NCBI RefSeq assembly: GCF_004216905.1
Contig: NZ_SGXJ01000002.1
Location: 1,178,001 to 1,242,000 of the forward strand
Origin: Kribbella sp. VKM Ac-2569
GTDB taxonomy: Bacteria; Actinomycetota; Actinomycetes; Propionibacteriales; Kribbellaceae
Direction: 5' to 3'
DNA length: 64,000 nt
Shown: one piece after another, positions 16,335-24,277 of the stretch
Layout of the letters: each line of letters opens with the position of its first letter
How positions within the stretch are numbered: position 1 is the stretch's first letter
Made by a program: the position numbers and the translations under genes
The notes under the pieces: model-generated
What the model saw: only the letters and a program-made list of their open reading frames with translations
What the model was told of the DNA's origin: nothing
The model's database searches: none

Positions 16335-16417
16335 TGGCGGGTGCAGGGTTCGAACCTGCGTAGACATACGTCGACAGATTTACAGTCTGCTCCCTTTGGC
16401 CGCTCGGGCAACCCGCC
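16335..16417 (-). tRNA. tRNA-Tyr (GTA)
   Basis: On the minus strand the 83-nt gene begins GGCGGGTTGCCCGAGCGG. It has the anticodon stem-loop ACTGTAAATCT with GTA anticodon, a long variable arm as in bacterial tRNA-Tyr, and the T arm CAGGTTCGAACCCTG. It ends ACCCGCCA with acceptor pairing to the 5' end. CCA is not encoded. Its 3' half is duplicated at 14144-14195, marking it as the integration site of the neighbouring element. Confidence 0.95.
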
Positions 16418-16499
16418 AGGGTGCTGCCGGTTCGTGAACCGGCGTGGGAGACGATACAACAGGTAGTGGCCCTGACAGCAAATCGGAAAGGATGTGCCC

Positions 16500-16991
16500 A
16501 TGGCTTCGGAGTCCTCCTTCGACATCGTGAACAAGGTGGACCGTCAGGAGGTGGACAACGCCGTGAACCAGGCGGCGAAGGAGATCAGCCAGCGGTTCGA
16601 CTTCAAGAACGTGGAGGCCGGGATCAAGTGGTCCGGTGAGGCGATCGACCTGCAGGCGAGCACCGAGGAGCGGGTGAACGCCGTTCTCGACGTGTTCAAG
16701 GACAAGCTGGTCAAGCGGCAGATCTCGCTCAAGGGTCTGCAGGCGGACGACCCGAAGCTGTCCGGGAAGATCTACAAGATCAACGCCACGATCGACGCTG
16801 GCATCACCCAGGAGAACGCGAAGAAGCTGTCCAAGCTGATCCGCGACGAGGGCCCGAAGGGTGTCAAGGCCCAGATCCAGGGTGAGGAGCTGCGTGTCTC
16901 CAGCAAGAGCCGCGACGACCTGCAGGCGGTTCAGGCGCTGATCAAGGGTCAGGAACTCGACTTCGCCGTGCAGTTCGTCAACTACCGCTGA
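16500..16991 (+). CDS. YajQ-family nucleotide/cyclic di-GMP-binding protein
   Basis: A 163-aa protein matching the full family length. Diagnostic segments are [55 protein letters not shown] and the C-terminal [14 protein letters not shown]. Family members bind nucleotides, and in Xanthomonas a YajQ protein binds c-di-GMP. The role in actinobacteria is undefined. The ATG at 16500 has AAAGGA seven bases upstream. It follows the tRNA-Tyr locus and overlaps the convergent gene by 14 nt. Confidence 0.93.
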   Translation: MASESSFDIVNKVDRQEVDNAVNQAAKEISQRFDFKNVEAGIKWSGEAIDLQASTEERVNAVLDVFKDKLVKRQISLKGLQADDPKLSGKIYKINATIDAGITQENAKKLSKLIRDEGPKGVKAQIQGEELRVSSKSRDDLQAVQALIKGQELDFAVQFVNYR

Positions 16992-17436
16992 GGTCGTGGA
17001 GCAGGAAGTGCAGCTGGATGTCGCCGGCCTGGTCGGTCCACAGGCCGACGGCGTCCAGTACGGCGGCTGACACCACCCTGGCCTCCCGCACCAGCGCTGG
17101 ATGATGGTCGAACGACTCCCACGGCAAGACCGGGAACCCGTGGAGCTCGCCGTACTGGCGCACTGCCTCCATGTCGCCGACCGCGCTGCGCGGTAGCGAG
17201 TCGTTGGCCCACGACCAGAGCCAACTCGACTCGGCCAGGCTCACCGTGCCGATCAGGGTGAGCCGCGCACTGCAGAACTCGGCGCCCGCCCGCGACCAGG
17301 TGATGGCGGCCTGCTCGAGGTCCCAGGAGTACTGCGCGTCCTCGCCGAGCCACCCGATCAGGCGCTCCTGACGCTCGGCGGCACGGTGATGGGCCGCCTG
17401 TACGACGGCCTCCCAGTCGGCGTGATCGTGTTCCAT
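16978..17436 (-). CDS. DUF6882-like protein
   Basis: A 152-aa soluble protein with the pattern of the DUF6882 group: [19 protein letters not shown], then [20 protein letters not shown]. It is rich in aromatic and acidic residues and has no signal peptide. The function of the group is unknown. ATG 17436 is chosen; an in-frame GTG at 17466 would add ten residues. The 3' end overlaps YajQ by 14 nt. Confidence 0.7.
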   Translation of the reverse strand: MEHDHADWEAVVQAAHHRAAERQERLIGWLGEDAQYSWDLEQAAITWSRAGAEFCSARLTLIGTVSLAESSWLWSWANDSLPRSAVGDMEAVRQYGELHGFPVLPWESFDHHPALVREARVVSAAVLDAVGLWTDQAGDIQLHFLLHDLSGS

Positions 17437-17504
17437 CCAAGCGATCGTTCCAGCTCGCGAGGGCACCTGCCGTAATCGGTTCGCTGGTCGGCTGGTTGCC
17501 GGGC

Positions 17505-18458
17505 ATGCTGGCGGGTGTGGGTGAGACGTTGATGCGGAAGTGGTTGCTGGCGGACTTCGGGCTCGAGGTGGTGGAACTCACACCGGTCGTGTACGGCGCG
17601 GACGTCGCGGCGCAGGTGTGGCGGGCGACCACGGCGACCAACACGTACGCCGTGAAGTGGAGCGGCGCGGGCACCAACACGGGCCATCAGGTCGCGGCGT
17701 TCCTCGCCGACAGCGGGCTGTCCGGCGTACCGGAGATGATCCGGACGTCCGAGGGCGGGCTGTGGAGTGTGCACGCGAAGAAGCGGTTGACGATCACGCC
17801 GTGGATCGACGGTCCCCGGGCGGCTCAATCCGGGCTGACGGACGAGCAGTGGTCGGGGTACGGCGTACTGCTGCGGCGGGTTCACGACGCAGAGCTCCCG
17901 CCCCGGCTGCGGGACGCGTTGCCGAAGCACAGTCACATCGATGCCCGTACGCCGGCGCTCGCGGAGGAGGTCCGTATGCGGCTCGAGACCCCCGAGGGCG
18001 AGGTTGAGGAGGAGCTGGCGGCGGTGTGGAAGCAGTACGAGCACGTGATCGCGGACCTGCTCACCAACCGGCCGCCCGCGCCGTACGGCCCGCGGGTTGT
18101 GTGCCACGGCGACCCGCATCTCGGCAACGTTCTGGTCAACGATGGACTGCACCTGATCGACTGGGACGACGTCATCTACGCGCCCCGTGAGCAGGACTTG
18201 ATGTTCATGCTCGGCGGCATGGGCGATGTCGGGCCCACGACCCCCGCGCAGCAGGATGCCTTTCTCGCCGGCTACGGCCCGCACACGCTCGACCAGGACG
18301 CTGTCCACTACTACCGCCACGTCCGGGCGTACGAGGACGTGGTCGGCTGGTCCCACCAGGCGATCACCGGGCCCGACGAGGCCGAGGCTCTCGAGGTGAC
18401 GAAGGGCATTCTCGCCGAGGGGCTCGCTGCCCTGGCGGTTCAGTCCAGTAGGAGCTGA
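17505..18458 (+). CDS. Phosphotransferase (APH-fold) family protein
   Basis: A roughly 317-aa kinase-fold protein. The catalytic region is RVVCHGDPHLGNVLVNDG, then LHLIDWDDVIYAPREQDLM, close to spectinomycin/hygromycin-type APH or maltokinase-like proteins. The start is ambiguous among ATG 17505, GTG 17517 and ATG 17532. Nothing nearby indicates a substrate. A long-loop palindrome lies 27 nt after the stop, between this gene and the convergent GNAT gene. Confidence 0.82.
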   Translation: MLAGVGETLMRKWLLADFGLEVVELTPVVYGADVAAQVWRATTATNTYAVKWSGAGTNTGHQVAAFLADSGLSGVPEMIRTSEGGLWSVHAKKRLTITPWIDGPRAAQSGLTDEQWSGYGVLLRRVHDAELPPRLRDALPKHSHIDARTPALAEEVRMRLETPEGEVEEELAAVWKQYEHVIADLLTNRPPAPYGPRVVCHGDPHLGNVLVNDGLHLIDWDDVIYAPREQDLMFMLGGMGDVGPTTPAQQDAFLAGYGPHTLDQDAVHYYRHVRAYEDVVGWSHQAITGPDEAEALEVTKGILAEGLAALAVQSSRS

Positions 18459-18485
18459 CTGTCGATCAATCCAGCGGATCGCCAC

Positions 18486-18554
18486 GCCATCACAATCGAC
18501 GAGCGGCGGCGATTCGCACGCTGAGCTCTGCCGACGGCGGGTGATTGTGATGGC
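18486..18554. repeat. Long-loop palindrome 2 (12-bp perfect arms, 45-nt loop)
   Basis: GCCATCACAATC (18486-18497) pairs perfectly with 18543-18554. Arm core and flanking CTGG are shared with palindrome 5 at 59.8 kb. The loop contains CGAGC and CGCACGCTGAGCTC. It lies between convergent genes. Confidence 0.85.
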
Positions 18555-18571
18555 CTGGAGAGCCGGGACAG

Positions 18572-19303
18572 TCAGGCGTGGCGGAGCCAGATGTTGGGCT
18601 CGACGTAGATGCCGGTGTCGGCCTCGCGGTCGATGGTGAGGGTGGTCAGGCCGTCCGGGATCGTGTACGTGCCGGTGGACGGGAAGGGCATCTTGGTCCA
18701 CTTCTCCCAGTCCTCGACGGTGCCGGTCATGGTCTGGGAAGCGGGGGCGGGCGCGAGCAGGGTGGCGCCCAGGCGGACGTGGGTGCGGAGCCACGGGTCG
18801 AGCGGTAGACCGTCCTCGCGCGTCCAGGTCATGAACGTCTCGACGGGGGTCAACGGGTAGCGCGACTTCAAGGTCGGGCGCACGGGAGCGATCACCTGGC
18901 CCAGACCTTTGTCGACGGCGCGGTCGCGGATGGCAGTGATCACCCGGCCGGCGTGGCCACGGCCCTGTTCGTCGGACCGTACGGCGGCCGCCATCAGCAC
19001 GAACGTGTTCGGTACGACGTTTTCCTCGTACGACGTCACGGCCCGCGCCAACGTGTCGGTGAAACCACCGGGCAGATCCGCCACCGTCGCGTCCCAGGCG
19101 ATCGGCACGCCCCAGCAGCCCGCGATCAGCCGGTCATCGGCGACGAGGTAGAACTCCCAGTCGCGGAAGTACTCAACCCGCCGCTCCCGGAACGGCGTCA
19201 CGCCCTCGTCGTGGAAGATGAACTCCGGCCAGTCCTCGGCGAATCGCTGCTCGGCCTCGTCGTCGTACTGCGTGCCCTCGGCAGCCGGAATCAACTCGTA
19301 CAT
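18572..19303 (-). CDS. GNAT-family N-acetyltransferase
   Basis: A 243-aa acetyltransferase-fold protein. The acetyl-CoA loop is AAVRSDEQGRGHAGRVITAI, preceded by TFVLMA and followed by GLGQVIAPVRPTLKSRYPL. The C-terminal third (DGLPLDPWLRTHVRLGATLL) is typical of a longer actinobacterial GNAT subgroup. It is the second gene after the AraC regulator (10-nt gap, same strand), so that regulator may control it. Substrate unknown. Confidence 0.82.
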   Translation of the reverse strand: MYELIPAAEGTQYDDEAEQRFAEDWPEFIFHDEGVTPFRERRVEYFRDWEFYLVADDRLIAGCWGVPIAWDATVADLPGGFTDTLARAVTSYEENVVPNTFVLMAAAVRSDEQGRGHAGRVITAIRDRAVDKGLGQVIAPVRPTLKSRYPLTPVETFMTWTREDGLPLDPWLRTHVRLGATLLAPAPASQTMTGTVEDWEKWTKMPFPSTGTYTIPDGLTTLTIDREADTGIYVEPNIWLRHA

Positions 19304-19313
19304 GTGCCGAAAC

Positions 19314-20129
19314 CTAGTCGTCGTGCAGCGTTTTCCGCAGCTGCATTTTCCGCGTTCCGGAAACAGTTTCTCCCGCGGCCTGCCGCACCGACCGGGGTGA
19401 GGCGCCCAGCTCGCGGCGGCAGGTCTTGTTGAACGCCTGCAGGTCGGAAATCCCGACGGATGCGGCGATTGCCGGAATCGACAGCGTCGACGAGATCAGC
19501 AGGTGACGCGCCCGCGCCATCCGGCGTCGGCGGAGGTATGCGATGACGGTTGTCCCGGTCTCCTCCTGGAACAGGCGGGTCAGATGGTTGTGGGAGACGC
19601 CGGCCAGACGGGCCAGGTCGGGTACGACGAGCGGCTGGGCGAGGTTGGCCTCGATGTACGAGATCGCGGCGGCAACCGCCGGATGGCCGGCCTCGGTGGT
19701 GGCGGGCGTCAGCTCGACGATCCGCCAGAGTGCCGTCCACACCTCCGCGGTGGTGCGGGCCGAACCGGACGGAGACGACTCGATCGCGGACCGCAGCAGA
19801 CCGGACAGCAGCGGCGCAGCCGCCCCGGCATCCTGTACGACGGGAACGTACGACGGATCGCCCGCGACGACCGGCCGGAAATGCGCGTAAAGGTGCTCGG
19901 AACGTCCGCGGTAGTCGAACTGCACCTGGGTCCCCGCCGGCGTCAGCGAGACGTAGCCGGGCGCCACGGAATACGTCGTACCGAGCAGCGTCAGCTCGGC
20001 CGAGTAGTTGAAGAGGTGCAGCTGCCAGAGGTCCGGCAGCCGGAACCTGTCCCGCAGGCCGCGGACGCCGTGGATGCCCGCGCCGGCGTTCACCACCTCC
20101 GGCGGTTGCGCGAGGTGCAACTCGATCAT
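19314..20129 (-). CDS. AraC-family transcriptional regulator
   Basis: A 271-aa regulator with an N-terminal cupin-like sensor (LHLFNYSAELTLLGTTY, then VSLTPAGTQVQFDYRGRSEH). The C-terminal double HTH spans about residues 160-255: LARLAGVSHNHLTRLFQEET and SIPAIAASVGISDLQAFNKT. It is divergent from the phytanoyl-CoA dioxygenase-type gene, with a dyad directly before that gene, so control of the pair is likely. The downstream GNAT gene is 10 nt away. Confidence 0.9.
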   Translation of the reverse strand: MIELHLAQPPEVVNAGAGIHGVRGLRDRFRLPDLWQLHLFNYSAELTLLGTTYSVAPGYVSLTPAGTQVQFDYRGRSEHLYAHFRPVVAGDPSYVPVVQDAGAAAPLLSGLLRSAIESSPSGSARTTAEVWTALWRIVELTPATTEAGHPAVAAAISYIEANLAQPLVVPDLARLAGVSHNHLTRLFQEETGTTVIAYLRRRRMARARHLLISSTLSIPAIAASVGISDLQAFNKTCRRELGASPRSVRQAAGETVSGTRKMQLRKTLHDD

Positions 20130-20187
20130 GGTGAGAAATTACCAGCAGTGGTGAACACAACCAACGCGAGCGAACGACGTTTTTGCC

Positions 20188-20218
20188 TAGCCTGGTGGAG
20201 TAGCAACCACTACCCACC
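20188..20218. promoter_or_regulatory. -10 box and dyad before the dioxygenase gene
   Basis: TAGCCT at 20188-20193 fits a -10. GGTGGAGTAG (20194-20203) and CTACCCACC (20210-20218) form an imperfect inverted repeat that would overlap the start of the transcript. A GGGAG ribosome site follows, before ATG 20231. Confidence 0.5.
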
Positions 20219-20230
20219 ATGGGAGTCTCC

Positions 20231-21097
20231 ATGCCCCATCCGCATCGCAAGCACCTGCTCACCTCGGTACAGATGGCACAGTTCGTGGCCACCGGCGCGT
20301 TCCGGATGGACGCCGTCGTACCGGACGACATGAACCAGCAGGCGATCGAGGTCCTGAAAGCCGGCATTCCGGGCGTTCCGTACGGCACCCCGCTGTCGGA
20401 GGCGTTCGTGGACAGCGAGTTCGTCGAGCGGCTGGTGCAGCTGCCCGAGGTGGCCGGCGCGATCCACAGCCTGGTCGGCCCGGAGCCGACCGTCGACCAC
20501 CACGCGGTCCACATCCGCAAGGCCCACGAGGGCGAGGCGCAGAACCTGCACGGTGACGCGATCATCGACGTCCGCACCGACGCCTTCGACGTACAGCTCA
20601 TGTACTACCCGCAGGACGTGACGCTCGAGATGGGCGGCACGCTCAGCGTTCCCGGCAGCCACCTGCGCCGGACCAACGAGTCCGACACCGGCCGCTACCA
20701 GAACCTGCGCGGTCAGACCCGCCTGGTCTGCCCGGCCGGCACCGTCCAGTTCCTGCACCACGGCATCTGGCACGGCGGCCGCAAGAACGACAGCGACCTC
20801 GACCGCTACATGTTCAAGATCCGGTTCAACCCGACCGTTCGCCAGGTGCGGCTCTGGAACACCGACGACCTGTACGAGGAGCAGGTCGCGGCCGAACTCG
20901 AGCAGAACTTCCCCTGGTACGAGAACGCCACCGGCCGGTTGGAGAAGTACAACCGGATCAAGCTGTGGCAGGCGATCACCGGTGATGACACCTACGACCC
21001 GAACTACTGGGTCACCCGCGTCTCGAACCGCCCGCAGCGCGTGGTCGCCGACCGCTCCAACAACCCGCACGCCAAGCAAAAGAAGGAGATGGTATGA
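20231..21097 (+). CDS. Phytanoyl-CoA dioxygenase (PhyH)-family protein
   Basis: A 288-aa non-heme Fe(II)/2-oxoglutarate dioxygenase-type protein. The facial triad is visible as NLHGDAIIDV (HxD) and the distal His in LHHGIWHGGRKN. Cofactor-side Arg candidates lie in DRYMFKIRFNPT. ATG 20231 has GGGAG at good spacing; ATG 20219 is in frame but lies in the dyad. It forms a two-gene unit with the small protein that follows (ATGA overlap). The substrate is unknown. Confidence 0.87.
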   Translation: MPHPHRKHLLTSVQMAQFVATGAFRMDAVVPDDMNQQAIEVLKAGIPGVPYGTPLSEAFVDSEFVERLVQLPEVAGAIHSLVGPEPTVDHHAVHIRKAHEGEAQNLHGDAIIDVRTDAFDVQLMYYPQDVTLEMGGTLSVPGSHLRRTNESDTGRYQNLRGQTRLVCPAGTVQFLHHGIWHGGRKNDSDLDRYMFKIRFNPTVRQVRLWNTDDLYEEQVAAELEQNFPWYENATGRLEKYNRIKLWQAITGDDTYDPNYWVTRVSNRPQRVVADRSNNPHAKQKKEMV

Positions 21098-21390
21098 CCG
21101 CCACCGCAGAGACTCCGCAGCAGACGGGCCTGCGTCAGCAGGTGCTGGTCCTCTACCTGGCCTCCTCCGCGCTGGACGCGCGCGTGGTCGGCTGGTCGAC
21201 GTACGACGGCACGGGCGAGACGCACCCCACAACGGGTGACAGCGACGTACCGCCGTACGAGACCGGGCTGGACGCGCTCAAGGACGGCTGGCGCCTCTTC
21301 CAGGCGTCCCAGCTGAACCCGCCGTACCCGGGTCACGAGTACGACGTGTCCTTCCTCAAGCACGAGTTCTTCTTCGAGAAGCTGGCCTAG
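21094..21390 (+). CDS. Small protein coupled to the PhyH-type gene
   Basis: A 98-aa soluble protein, not recognised. It has an acidic middle (GDSDVPPYETGLDALKDGW) and an aromatic C-terminus (YDVSFLKHEFFFEKLA). It overlaps the dioxygenase stop by 4 nt, so the two are translationally coupled and may form one functional unit. No signal peptide or membrane segment. Confidence 0.75.
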   Translation: MTATAETPQQTGLRQQVLVLYLASSALDARVVGWSTYDGTGETHPTTGDSDVPPYETGLDALKDGWRLFQASQLNPPYPGHEYDVSFLKHEFFFEKLA

Positions 21391-21393
21391 GTC

Positions 21394-22407
21394 CTACACA
21401 GGCACGACGCACACCGGCTTCGGCCAGACGGCCGGCTCGCCCACCTGGGTGAGCCGGCCGTCGGCGATGGTGAACGTCGCGATCTGGTCGGAGCGCTCGT
21501 TGGCGGCGTACAGCGTTTTCCCGTCGTTGCCGAAGGCAAGGTGCCGCGGCCAGTCCCCGCCGGAGGAGATGGTCTGCACCAGCTCGACCGACTGCCCGTC
21601 GGCGGCGGTCTCGAACACCGCGATGGTGTTGTCGCCACGGTTCGATCCGTACAGGAACCGGCCGTCGGCGGAGATCAGCAGCTCGGCCGGGAAGTTCTCG
21701 CCGGGCGAGTCGGCCGGCCGGGTCGAGGCGGTCTGCACGACCTGCAGCTTCCCGTCGGAGTAGCTGCAGACGGTCAGCGTCGAGTCGAGCTCGTTGATCA
21801 CGTACGCCGCGTCCGCCGTCGGGTGGAACACCATGTGCCGCGGACCGGCGCCGGGGTGGATGCGCAACTGGTCGACCTCGTGCAGCACGCCGTTCTCGTC
21901 CAGGGTCGACGAGTAGACCGTGTCTGAGCCGAGGTCGATGTCGAACACGTAGGCACCGGCCGGGTCGAACGCGATCTGGTGCGCGTGCGGCCCCTCCTGA
22001 CGCTCCGCGTTCGGTCCGGTCCCGGAGCGCTGCACGAAGTACGCGCGCTTACCCACCGATCCGTCCTCGTTCAGAGGGTGGACGGCAACGGACCCTGACG
22101 TGTAGTTCGCCGACAGCAGGAACCGGCCGGACGGGTCAATGTCCAGGTGGCACGGGTGCACACCACCGGTCGGCTCCTGGTTGAGCAGCTCGAGCCCGCC
22201 GTCCGGCTGGATCGCAAACGCCGCGACCCGGCCGTTGTCCTCCTCGTCGGTCGAGTAGAGGAACCGCCCGTCCGCGGAAATGACCAGGAACGACGGGTCG
22301 GCGACCGTCGCCACCGTCACGATCCCGTCGAGGGGGCCGAACGCGATCCCGTCCCCGCCACCGGCCTGACTGGTATAGCTCCCGACATAGATCCGCTCAG
22401 AAGTCAT
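21394..22407 (-). CDS. Lactonase-family seven-bladed propeller (6-phosphogluconolactonase-like)
   Basis: A 337-aa YbhE/Pgl-type beta-propeller. Blade signatures recur: PCHLDIDPSGRFLLSANYTS, EGPHAHQIAFDPAGAYVFDI, GPRHMVFHPTADAAYVINEL and WPRHLAFGNDGKTLYAANER. Conserved His and Arg residues of the active funnel (HAHQ, GPRHM, WPRHL) are present. It probably hydrolyses a sugar lactone. It is convergent with the PhyH unit, with 3 nt between stops. Confidence 0.85.
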   Translation of the reverse strand: MTSERIYVGSYTSQAGGGDGIAFGPLDGIVTVATVADPSFLVISADGRFLYSTDEEDNGRVAAFAIQPDGGLELLNQEPTGGVHPCHLDIDPSGRFLLSANYTSGSVAVHPLNEDGSVGKRAYFVQRSGTGPNAERQEGPHAHQIAFDPAGAYVFDIDLGSDTVYSSTLDENGVLHEVDQLRIHPGAGPRHMVFHPTADAAYVINELDSTLTVCSYSDGKLQVVQTASTRPADSPGENFPAELLISADGRFLYGSNRGDNTIAVFETAADGQSVELVQTISSGGDWPRHLAFGNDGKTLYAANERSDQIATFTIADGRLTQVGEPAVWPKPVCVVPV

Positions 22408-22425
22408 GACCCATACCCTGCCAGG

Positions 22426-22938
22426 TCAGCGGTCGACGGGCATACCTCTGTCCATTCCGTAGAGCGCCGAGCCCCAGCCGAGGTCCGGGACGAGGAGCTT
22501 CCACCCCAACCGTCGGTACAGGCGCGGTGCCGGACGGTCGTCGACGTACGTCGTGAGCAACGCCCGCAGGTTCGGCAGGTCGCGCATCAGCTCCTGCATC
22601 AGCGCGGTCCCGATGCCCTGCCGTCGAGCGTCCGGGAGTACGGCGAGCTCGACGACCTCGAAGTGCCCGCCGATCCATTCCGCCGTCAGCTCCGGCCCGA
22701 TCGCCTCACCGACCCGGTCGGACCACCACTGTCCACGTTTTCCGGTGAATCCGTACGCGAACCCGACAACGTTTTCGTCCCGCGCCGCGACCAGCTTGAA
22801 ATCGTCGCGGTCCGCGTGCGTGGGGAGCTGGTCGGTTGCGAAGTGCTCGGCATTCGCATCATCGAACGAGGCGGCGAACACCTGGCCGAGCTCATCGGCG
22901 ATGGCAAGAGCGGCAACTCGGTCGAGGACGCTGATCAC
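22426..22938 (-). CDS. GNAT-family N-acetyltransferase
   Basis: A 170-aa acetyltransferase. Motif A is VVELAVLPDARRQGIGTALM, preceded by NVVGFAYGFTGKRGQWW and followed by a LYRRLGWKLL strand-turn. GTG 22938 is chosen because a -10 (TAGGCT, minus strand) sits 7 nt upstream, in leaderless spacing. ATG 22959 is an alternative that would overlap the divergent gene start. Substrate unknown. Confidence 0.8.
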   Translation of the reverse strand: MISVLDRVAALAIADELGQVFAASFDDANAEHFATDQLPTHADRDDFKLVAARDENVVGFAYGFTGKRGQWWSDRVGEAIGPELTAEWIGGHFEVVELAVLPDARRQGIGTALMQELMRDLPNLRALLTTYVDDRPAPRLYRRLGWKLLVPDLGWGSALYGMDRGMPVDR

Positions 22939-22943
22939 CTCGC

Positions 22944-22952
22944 TTAGCCTAA
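22944..22952. promoter_or_regulatory. Palindromic shared -10 for two divergent leaderless genes
   Basis: TTAGCCTAA reads as a TAGnCT -10 on both strands. It lies 7 nt before GTG 22938 (minus) and 7 nt before ATG 22958 (plus), so both mRNAs could start at their first codon. Confidence 0.6.
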
Positions 22953-22957
22953 GGCGC

Positions 22958-23806
22958 ATGGACACCAAGGCGCTCCTGCAGCGAATCGGAATCGACAGGT
23001 ACGACGGTCCGCCGCGGCTGGAGGCGTTGACGCAGTTGCACGCGGCGTACGTGGACCAGGTGCCGTACGAGACCGTGCAGTACCAGCTCACGCCGGGTGG
23101 TCCATTCGAGCCAGAGGATGTGGCGAAGCGGATCGTGGCGCGGGAGACCGGCGGGTACTGCTTCCAGCTGAACGGCACGTTCGCCCTGCTGCTGACCGAG
23201 CTCGGGTACCACGTCCAGATGCACCGCGGCGGCGTACAGACCGTCAACCGCCCCGGCGACATCGACGGCAGCCACATGGTGCTGACTGTCAGCGGGCTGG
23301 TCGAGGATCCCGAGCGCCAGTGGCTCGTCGACGCCGGCCTCGGCGACGGGCTGCGCTTCCCGATGCCGCTGGAGACCGGCGAGATGGAGCAGCACCCGTT
23401 CACGTTGCGGCTCCGCCCGTCCGAGAAGACCGACGGCTGGCGGCTCGACCACGATCCGCGCGCGAGCCTGATCGGCATGGACTTCGAGTCTGCCCCGGTT
23501 ATCCTCGACGCGTTCGCAGCCCAGCATGCAGCGCTTTCCGCCGACCCCGCGTCCCCGTTCGTACGATTGGCGTCCGCGTTCCGCCGTACGCCGGAAAGCG
23601 TTGTCGTACTGCGTTCCGTCGGCCTGAGCGAAACGTTTTCCGACCACGTCGACAGCACGTTGCTCGAGAACCCGACGGACTACTTCGCCGCGCTGGCCGA
23701 CATTTTCCGTCTGCCCCTCCCGCACTACTCCGCCGCAGACCGCGACACCCTGTGGCGCCGCGTCTGGTCCCAGTACGAGGACTTCCTGACGCGGGCTACT
23801 GCGTAG
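22958..23806 (+). CDS. Arylamine N-acetyltransferase
   Basis: A 282-aa NAT. The catalytic triad is placed as in the family: Cys68 in ETGGYCFQLNG, His106 in GSHMVLT and Asp125 in WLVDAGLGDG. NATs transfer acetyl from acetyl-CoA to arylamines or hydrazines and sometimes act in secondary metabolism. ATG 22958 with TAGCCT 7 nt upstream suggests a leaderless mRNA. It overlaps the convergent lipoprotein gene by 11 nt. Confidence 0.93.
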   Translation: MDTKALLQRIGIDRYDGPPRLEALTQLHAAYVDQVPYETVQYQLTPGGPFEPEDVAKRIVARETGGYCFQLNGTFALLLTELGYHVQMHRGGVQTVNRPGDIDGSHMVLTVSGLVEDPERQWLVDAGLGDGLRFPMPLETGEMEQHPFTLRLRPSEKTDGWRLDHDPRASLIGMDFESAPVILDAFAAQHAALSADPASPFVRLASAFRRTPESVVVLRSVGLSETFSDHVDSTLLENPTDYFAALADIFRLPLPHYSAADRDTLWRRVWSQYEDFLTRATA

Positions 23807-24224
23807 CGAAGGTCACGAGGACGGTGTCACCTTCGGCGTACGTCAGGGTGGCGATGTGGAGAGGGCCGCCCTGTTCGCTCCAGCTGACTGCGGCGAGACC
23901 GCCGGAGGCGCCTCCGGCACTGCCGCCGCCGCTGCGGCTGACGTCGCTGCCACTCTTGCTCAAGGAGATGTACCCCTTGGAGTCGGTGAGCTTGAGCGCG
24001 CCGTCGAGCACCGTCGCCGTGAACTTGTCCCCGTTGAGGTTAAGGGCAGCCTTCTGACGGATCAGCACCTCACAGACGCCGTCGGCACAAGCCTTGTAGT
24101 TCTGGCCGTCCTTGGCGACCGGAACTGTCGGGCTCGCCGACGTCGCAGAGCTGGTCGGTGTCTCAGAGCTACAACCGACCGCCGCAGCCAGCAAGGTCAG
24201 CACGATGATGCCTCGCGTGATCAT
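23796..24224 (-). CDS. Small secreted lipoprotein
   Basis: A 142-aa protein with a lipoprotein signal: MITRGIIVLTLLAAAVGCSS (lipobox AVGC, Cys18). A Ser/Thr-rich linker follows, then a domain containing CADGVCEVLI (possible disulfide). A Gly/Ser-rich loop separates the final strands. No known domain was recognised. It probably faces the outside of the cell membrane. Confidence 0.8.
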   Translation of the reverse strand: MITRGIIVLTLLAAAVGCSSETPTSSATSASPTVPVAKDGQNYKACADGVCEVLIRQKAALNLNGDKFTATVLDGALKLTDSKGYISLSKSGSDVSRSGGGSAGGASGGLAAVSWSEQGGPLHIATLTYAEGDTVLVTFATQ

Positions 24225-24277
24225 TCATCGAAGGTAGATCCCCGACGCCCCGCGCCTCCGCGTATGGCCGGAACCTG

